A stretch of 64,000 bases of DNA from the NCBI GenBank assembly GCA_963995505.1, contig OZ023180.1, positions 13,034,689 to 13,098,688 on the forward strand, written 5' to 3'. The translations under genes and the position numbers were made by a program. Shown piece after piece: positions 57,955 through 64,000 of the stretch. The stretch comes from Hypericum androsaemum (taxonomy: Eukaryota; Streptophyta; Magnoliopsida; Malpighiales; Hypericaceae). Under the pieces are notes generated by a model. That model was not told where the DNA came from. It was given only the letters and a program-made list of their open reading frames with translations, and made no database searches. Each line of letters begins with the position of its first letter. Position 1 is the stretch's first letter.

Positions 57955-58883
57955 TGACAAGGGATTTTTTACGCCCCGAAGCAATAAAGGGAGTACGGGT
58001 GAAAATGTCAAACCACGAGGAACGAGTTCAAGACATCCATAAGAAATGCAAGCATCCCCTCACAATTTGGTCTCTACTAGACATGTTAAGTCTGTGGTGG
58101 GCCTTGGTGAGTCTACGACATGGTACTTCTCAATCAAGTCCTTCACACCACAAAGTTGGGATCTAGGTATCAAGTAGAACCCATGAACACTCCCCTCTCA
58201 GCGTGGGTTGTCAGCCATATAAGAGTGCATGCATCGCCTACAACCCTCCTAGTTCTTAACTCATTAACATTCTACTTAATATTCGGCTAGATTCGACCAT
58301 CCGATCTCACTACGTTAGATCTCCTCTAGCCCACTTGGGTAGGTATCTCCACGTCTCCCTTCTCAATCAAATCCTTCGAGTTAAACTATGGAAAATTGGT
58401 AAGAACCTATAGGATGGAAAGGTGCTATTCATACTCAGTCCTACCACAAGGTCATCATTGAACCAACGCATTATGCATCCCTACCTGCTACATGCCTAAT
58501 CATTTTAGGCCATTCGAAACCAAATCATGCCAAGTGTCTTTGTGGTGCCCAACCCAAAAGCGAACTACTCACACATAATTGTTTAATAACAATCATGCAT
58601 AAGTATGGAAACAATATCACAAGAATAAATGTAAAGAGAAGGGAAGAGAATGCTTAAGATAGTAGAGCCGCTCGACCCGCTCCTTACATCCGCTCCTTGC
58701 CTTTGGTAAGCTTTCTCTTTTCAAAAACTCTAGCTTTAGTCTTTTGTGTCCAAGCTTACAAAATGAGAGGTTTGGGGGGCTATATATAGGGAGTCCACCC
58801 CCAAACCCTAGTTGCCTAAGAAATGACCCAAAATGCCCTTAAAATATCAAGTTTTCAGGGGTAAACCTGGGTGTTTTTGCCAT
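57955..58883 (+). repeat. 5' LTR of element B: core inverted, one arm missing
   Basis: The arm next to the primer site (57955-58297) carries the marker TTCAAGACATCC, as expected for an LTR end, with a ~107-bp deletion. After the shared CTAGATTCGAC the core 58298-58883 runs in the plus direction (GATCTCACTACGTTAGATC, then TATATATAGGGAG at 58781). In A's 3' LTR this core follows the other arm. The core is therefore flipped relative to the arm. The distal arm is absent, and sequence beyond 58883 is unrelated. Confidence 0.75.
58781..58790 (+). promoter_or_regulatory. LTR TATA box in inverted core, facing away from element B
   Basis: GGCTATATATAGGGAGTCC on the plus strand, while element B's gag is on the minus strand. 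The best preserved version of this box in the window. Confidence 0.55.
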
Positions 58884-59386
58884 TTGGTGGATGATGGCGC
58901 TGATTGGTAGTCATGAAGATTGTAGTGCTCGGTGGTGATTCTTCCATTCGCAAATAGATTTTTTCGAGCGGTGGATGTCTTATGAACAGGATTCCTCGCT
59001 GATCGACGGGTACCGCGCTAAGCCAAAAGTTACAGAGCTTTTCTCTCGAAGGAGTCCGGAGGGCTTCAATAAATAGAGCATTCGCCAAAGGGACGAACTC
59101 TTCTGTCGATTGGTGGTCTTCACAATATTTTTGCTGCTCGCTGACGTGTTTTGCCATTTGGTGGCTGCAGCTTATTCACGGCTTGCCTCTTCTTGACTTG
59201 AGTCCCTCCGAGCTCTGCACCATCAGTTGCTCCTTACTATTTAACTTACCTCCATAAACAAAAGACAGAAGTGAAACTATTCGAGATAACGGGCCAAAAA
59301 AGGACATAAAAAGACTCAAGACTCGATATAAAAAGACTCAAACTCGAATCTAAATAACCTAAGATAAGCATTTTTCACGCTCATCA
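58884..59386 (-). repeat. LTR-like fragment of another element
   Basis: On the minus strand it begins TGATGAGCGTGAAAAATGC, an Athila/Ogre-like LTR start, and includes a 100-codon frame (59157-58855) with EEFVPLANALFIEALRTPSR and LSAVPVDQRGILFIRHPPLE, unrecognised. CCACCAAATGGCAAAA occurs at both 59145-59163 and 58876-58893, a direct repeat that bounds most of the fragment. Whether it is the true distal part of B's LTR or a separate insertion is unresolved. Confidence 0.4.
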
Positions 59387-59391
59387 CTAGC

Positions 59392-60440
59392 TCGAGGAGT
59401 GAAGAAGGGGACCTTGTATGCGATGAAGAACACCCACGAGTGGCAAAGTGGCCATGAGAATGAGAAGGGGATGAAGGTGCTTTGTTCAAAAGGGAAGCTA
59501 CCAAGCTTGAAGACCTTAGAGGTGGGTCTTTGTGAGTATTATGGTCTTGGAGAGCAGAAGAGAGTGAGCTTTTCAAGAGGTGGTGTTTCCTGAAAGGTGG
59601 AGAAGCTTGAATTGGTCCAAAGTGATACGAGGGGAATGGAACTGGTGGCATCTTTGGATGGTTCATTTTATTATAAGACCTCCATTGTGAGAAGAATTTT
59701 AAGGTGTGTTTGAGATCAAGAAATGGCAGAGATTACAAGCTCTAAGAGTTCAATGACAAGAGGAGTGTGTCCAATGATGTGAGTTCTAGCATTGAGATGG
59801 CCAAGCTAGTCATCTTGGACTCGGGTGGGAGCAAGAAGGTATTGAATGGCCGGGAGGCCAGTGAGAAGAAGGCAAAACCAAGTTCCCACCGCCAGTGGTT
59901 TTACAGCAGAGTTCTACGAGTGAAGGTAGTTCATCATAAGGGTTCTCCCCTGCCAACAACTACCTCTTATCGATAGATTGTGGTGAGCTAAGAGATTATG
60001 TTGGGGCAAAGTGGAGTGAGCTTGGGCACAAGAGGATGCTTGCAAAGGTTGAGAAGATGGAGTCATTGAGTGCTAACGAGACTTGGGAACTAGTCAAACT
60101 TTATAGTGGTAAGGCAATGCATAATTGGGAAGCTAGAAGAGTTAGGCGTGTGGAAAATGAGAACATGTGTTGTAAGGAGAGATCTCAAAACTAGAAGACT
60201 GCAGGTGCTTTCATGTGTGGTCAGGTAAGGTATGCAAAGGGGCGTACAAGACCAGTGATAGAAAACTCGATGGAAGTGGAGAGAAGGCTTTTGAAAAGTC
60301 CTAGAAAGGACCGTGAGAAGGCACTGAAGTAGGTGCCCATCCACTTGATAAGCTTTGTAGAGAAGGGCCTAAGTAATAATGGCAAAAGGCTAAAGTTGCA
60401 AGATGTGTTGATGCAGATGTAGCATCAAGCTACCTCTAGA
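59392..60440 (+). pseudogene. Copia integrase and RT remnants
   Basis: GVKKGTLYAMKNTHEWQSGH, then ENEKGMKVLCSKGKLPSLKT and LEVGLCEYYGLGEQKRVSFS are the copia pre-integrase zinc region (normally LWHRRLGHMSEKGMK...C..C..GKQ.RVSF). VEKLELVQSDTRGMELVASL is the start of the integrase core. Further on NETWELVKLYSGKAMHN is the RT N-terminus (ETWELV.LP.GK..I..KWV). The integrase catalytic core, most of RT and RNase H are deleted. Many stops. Confidence 0.8.
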
Positions 60441-60539
60441 GAAGAAGTGGCCTTGCACGAGAGATGACCCAAAGGGTGGATTTGGAGAAGTTAGAGCTAT
60501 GCTTGCTTTCGACTAGCCTTATGAAGTGATGAGAAGAGC

Positions 60540-60942
60540 CCGATGCACCAATTAGAGGAGAAGGTCATCTAGTGACGGGTGATAAGTACCAATTGGTGAA
60601 GATGGTCACCTAGTGATGGGTGATAAGTGCTAAGTAAAAAAAAAGTCATCCAGTGAAGGGTGACAACAACAAAGTGAAGAAGGTCATCAAGCGAATGGTG
60701 ACAAGTTACAAAGTGAAGATGGTCATCAAGTGAGTAGTAACAAAGTGATGAGGATCACCTAGTGATCGGTGATAAATGATATGGTTATTCTCCGGGTGGG
60801 AGGTTGCCAAGAGATGAAGAAGGTCATCCAGTGATGGGTGATTGGTGTTGTGGTTAGTCTCTGGGTGGGAGATTATCAAGTAAAGATGAGGATCGCCTAG
60901 TGAGAGGTGGTTCGTGTTGAGGTCAGTCTCTAGGTGGTAGAT
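60540..60942 (+). repeat. Tandem repeats before copia 3' LTR, with polypurine tract
   Basis: About nine units of 35-60 bp built on GGTCATC.AGTGATGGGTGA, and three copies of CTC.GGGTGGGAG.TT, the last running into the LTR as GGTGGTAGATTA|TTGGG. The GTGGGAG word is the copia polypurine tract, here repeated three times. Confidence 0.75.
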
Positions 60943-61284
60943 TATTGGGTATAGAGTCTGAGGATATCTCAATAGTTGATCGATTGGGTTTGGGCCCGAG
61001 GATGCTCGGGGAATCAATCGAGTCAAGAGTCGAGTCAAGATGTTGAGAATATCTGAGGAGTCGTGCAGCTCGTGAGAAGAGCTTGAGGATGATCGGAGGT
61101 GACGATTGGTTCGAGAAGTGAAGCCGAGGGAGTGAGACGAAGTAAAACGGAGCTGTTGAAGATGATGCAGCGGGCGCCCCGTCAGGCAGTAGGGTGCACC
61201 TGGCAGGTTGGCCATGGAATGTTTTTTTTCTTAGACAATTATGCCCCTCCAGACCCAATAACCCTTGTAGGGTTTGTGGTACTA
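60943..61284 (+). repeat. Copia 3' LTR, truncated by an LTR insertion
   Basis: Starts TATTGGGTATAGAGTC (TG decayed to TA) and follows the 5' LTR with an internal gap, to ...GGTTTGTGGTACTA. It stops where the next LTR begins. Confidence 0.82.
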
Positions 61285-64000
61285 TATAATACCCGACCAT
61301 ATTAGATCAAATTAGTTGGATTTAATCAGGTATGTCATTTGGTAAAATAATGCTAAACCATGTAGGAAACTAATAATGCTAATTGGTCATCGAGAAATTT
61401 TAGAAATGTTGTTAGATATAATTTGGTACGAATTAGATTGAGGTATCAAATAATATTAAGTTTATGAACTTAATTAACAACTAAATAAAAAAATGACACA
61501 TCAACTAGAGAACGTGACAAGAAAGAGAGATGATCATGTGGTTGAATTTGAAAATTTGACACCAAGTAAATAAAAGATGAAGGTAGGAAATAAGTTTGTT
61601 AAGTTTGTCTCTTAACTAAAGAATAAGAACCAAATAAAATTAAATAGAAAAAAAGGGGTTGAAAACGTGGCAACCCATTAAATGAAATTAATAACGTGAG
61701 TGGAAGGTTTTCATAAATTCCACGGAAACAACAACAACAACAAAAAAGCTAGATAAGGCAGTAAGATATCAAAGGATTTATTGTTGGAGAAAATTAGAAT
61801 TTATTTACGGAGCAGATTATGGAACTAGAAAAAAAAAGAATTAAGATAATCATAAGGTAAAAAGAAAAGGGGGAGTCAAAAGGTAAAGAAAACGTGGCAA
61901 CATGTGAATTTGCCACCCAAACTCAAAACCCCTATAAAATAGAAAATATGTTGAAATAAAAATGGATCAATAATTTCCACGGAACCAAAAAAAGAAAATG
62001 GGCCGGGAAAGGAAAAGGGGCCGAAGAAGAAACGAAAGGAAGGAAGAAATGAAAATAAGAGAAAACCCATAGAGAAAAAGTGGAAAAGAAATAACAAGTG
62101 CACCTTGTTTAGGAAGATATGGGAAATCACTTGGTAAGCTAAACTTTAATTCTTTTAATGTTGATTCTCGTAATAGAATTAGTAATTAATTATGGCAATA
62201 ACTATTAGATGAAGTCAATTGGTAGGATTAAGTGGGATTGATTTACTTTGTGTTAGGACTGAAATTATAAATTTATTTGGAGTCATGGTTTGGTCATGTT
62301 CGATTGGTTAAGAAAATACAATTTTCTTTTAAGAGTAAAAAAGTTGGCATAGTTACTAGTACTTTCTGCAAGTTCAACTTAACCAAAGAAATAAGAAAAG
62401 CTATGGTAAATAAATTAAGTTGGAGAGTTTATCTTTTTGGTATCATAATAAGATATATTTTGTTGGGAGTTGATATTTTTAGTGAGTTAAACATATTTAG
62501 AAGGATTAATAGCTTTTTATATTTAAATAACTCCGTGGAACATTTACGGTAATTTTAGAATGAGAAGCTTCATGAAAAGTAAAATATAATATTATAATTA
62601 AATGATAGATGAAACAAATTTGGAAGAGGATTTAGAAACTACTTAACTTGGTTCGAATAGGGTAATAAAGGAGCAGAGGAAATAAATCATAAGGATTTAG
62701 AATATGGGATTGAGAAAACAATTATTATTTTTAGTGACTTATGGTTCGATTAAATTTTAGGAACCATTTTAATGTCACAGGTCTTGGAAAAATATTTTGA
62801 AAAATATGTGGAAAAGAGATTGTGTGGATATCGAACTAGAACAAGTTGTATTTCAAATGAAGGAATTTTTATATTGGAAAGAGGATTGCCGATCTAGATA
62901 GTCATCGAGCCGAAATTGGTAAACAAATAATATATGACTCGTGCTTTCTTTGGCGCACTCTATTTATTTGTCATGATTTGAATATGGTACTGTTAGTGCA
63001 TATTGTGCATTTGTCATATGGGCATTATGATGTGACATTATGATTTGTAAGTATTTGATTAATTTGGCCCCGAGTGGACACTAGAAATATTTGGTTTGTT
63101 CATTGGATATATTTGATTCATTTGGAGCCTATGAATTTGTGTGATATGAATAACTATATGATATGGATAGCTCTACTATGTGATATAGACGTCTAGTAGG
63201 CAGAGGTCTACCCGTGACCAACCGGGAATGTTGGCATATGTGCACATATACTGAGGATACAATAGATTCTGATATGATTTGTTTGGCCGACGGGGTTGGA
63301 TTCTGATGGCGCCTTTGAGATATGGTATCCTCGTGTCGGGGTTGGAATGACATTATCTAGAACTTGCCGAACGTTCGTCCAGTTCTGTGATTTGATTTTG
63401 GAATTATGTGTTCATGTGTCAAATTGCGTAACGGAATGAGACGTTGCGTAGTTTGCTCATGTTTATGTGTCTTTGTGATTATATGTTAATATTTGGTCAT
63501 CTGATAAGTATGATTTTATGATAATGTAAATATCTGCATGATTCAATTGACATGTTAGTCATATGCATGCATTAGGTATGTTTGTGCATTGAGTAGCTAA
63601 ATAAATTACAATGCATATCTTATTTATTTACTGAGTGTTCCAAAATACTCATCCCCCCTCTTACTAGTTTTGCAGGAACTCGTACACAAGTTGTATTATT
63701 TCAGAGATCTACTATGATCGTACCAAGTCTGATTTGTTCTCCAGGACTTGCATCGATGTCTCCAGTTTGTATTTTGCTCTTTCACCTAGAAGCTCCGTAG
63801 TCACAAGATTTGCTTTGATCTTGGGAATGTTTAATTATTAAGAGTATATTAATTTTTTTTAATCAAACAAAGCTTGACAAATGGTTATAAAATTTTGGTA
63901 TTTAAAACGCAAGATAATATTTGTTTTAGTTATAAGTTTATTGGTTTACGATTTGAAAGGATTAGAATAAGTTTGAGGCTAGCTAGATTTCTTGGTGATT
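61285..64000 (-). repeat. Inverted second copy of the solo-LTR family
   Basis: On the minus strand it ends GGGTATTATA (compare GGGATATTACT at 20543). Throughout it matches 18242-20543 in reverse: TTACTGAGTGTTCCAAAATACTCA near 63630 against 18654-18680, and CCTCAAACTTATTC at the window edge against 18320. The first ~80 bp of the LTR would lie beyond base 64000, so it cannot be said whether it is solo or attached to an element. It is longer than the other copy, so indels are present. Small frames inside are not conserved. Confidence 0.85.

Larger units (their letters stand above)
42738..57984 (-). repeat. Right arm of large inverted duplication
   Basis: Inverted match to 2184-13085. From inside out: first internal bases and LTR of element C, its target site, AT-rich and gene-like blocks, copia 5' part, element B. 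An insertion of about 4.2 kb (about 45720-49915) is present only here. The arm continues without break into intact element C on the inner side and into the rest of the B LTR on the outer side, so this arm is the likely donor and the left arm the copy. Confidence 0.88.
52798..58883 (-). mobile_element. Element B: inverted partner of A, 5' LTR rearranged
   Basis: Minus-strand order: partial 5' LTR (58883-57955), primer site, gag (57701-56310), protease (56401-55772), second protease-like segment (55803-55345), 3' untranslated region, complete 3' LTR (54315-52798). It is better preserved than A: the protease keeps D-T-G-S. No RT, RNase H or integrase. It is inserted in the copia element. GTGGC lies at the left edge. 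At the right edge CTAGC precedes the same copia bases, so a decayed 5-bp duplication is possible. Confidence 0.85.
50895..61284 (+). mobile_element. Copia element interrupted by element B (right arm)
   Basis: 5' LTR 50895-51664, gag to pre-integrase 51710-52797, interruption by element B and an LTR-like fragment (52798-59386), integrase and RT remnants 59392-60440, a repeat-rich 3' region, 3' LTR 60943-61284. Across the interruption the frame joins as 'KEPWWW / MVVARGVKKGTLYAMKN', showing that one element was split. The 3' LTR is cut by another LTR at 61285. Confidence 0.9.

Noticed and set aside
61876..62130. 84-codon hydrophobic minus frame, and the 91-codon frame at 62277-62552
   Set aside because: Both are inside a non-coding LTR and are not conserved in the other copy at 18242-20543.

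Overview
The window looks like nuclear DNA from a repeat-rich flowering plant, probably pericentromeric or intergenic heterochromatin. Almost every recognisable protein belongs to plant-type LTR retrotransposons (Ty3/Tat-Athila, Ty1/copia) or to a plant L1-type LINE. Most reading frames carry stops or frameshifts. I see no intact host gene, no rRNA, no tRNA gene and no CRISPR. The host-derived sequences I could recognise are broken: a neprosin-domain pseudogene at 1842-2190 and an NDUFAF7/MidA-like methyltransferase fragment at 40610-41115. I cannot name the species.

Large-scale layout. Two arms of one long inverted duplication frame the window: left arm 2184-13085 and right arm 42738-57984, with a 29.6-kb spacer. 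Both arms hold the same nested set: a gag-protease-only Ty3 element ('A' left, 'B' right) inserted at the same base of a copia element, then gene-like unidentified sequence, then AT-rich repeats, then a short 232-bp LTR. The right arm also carries about 4.2 kb that the left lacks (AT tandem repeats plus a LINE ORF1).

The spacer is mostly one minus-strand Tat-lineage element 'E' (13086 to about 36401). Its gag lies at 34250-33161 and its integrase end at 21446-20996. Downstream of pol it carries an antisense, intron-containing ORF with a plant mobile domain (14676-20632, plus strand). That antisense ORF is interrupted by a solo LTR (18242-20543) with a perfect 5-bp target duplication. An Athila-type element 'F' (21447-31508, plus strand) sits inside E and has every expected domain, including an env-position ORF, but only about 110 bp of its 5' LTR.

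Next to E lies element 'C' (36407-43005, minus), with 232-bp LTRs and a perfect GTCTA duplication. Nested inside C is element 'D' (38938-42706, minus), with LTRs of about 520-550 bp and a GTAAG duplication. D carries transduced host coding sequence in place of pol.

Right of the duplication, the copia element interrupted by B resumes at 59392 and ends in a 3' LTR at 60943-61284. That LTR is cut by a second, inverted copy of the solo-LTR family (61285 to the window edge).

The most unusual feature is the LTR of elements A and B. It is about 1.5 kb, begins TGACAAGGG and ends CCCTTGTCA, and is itself built from two inverted arms of about 450 bp around a core of about 600 bp holding the TATA box. 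In the 5' LTR of B the core is inverted relative to the flanking arms, so its promoter points away from the element's gag.
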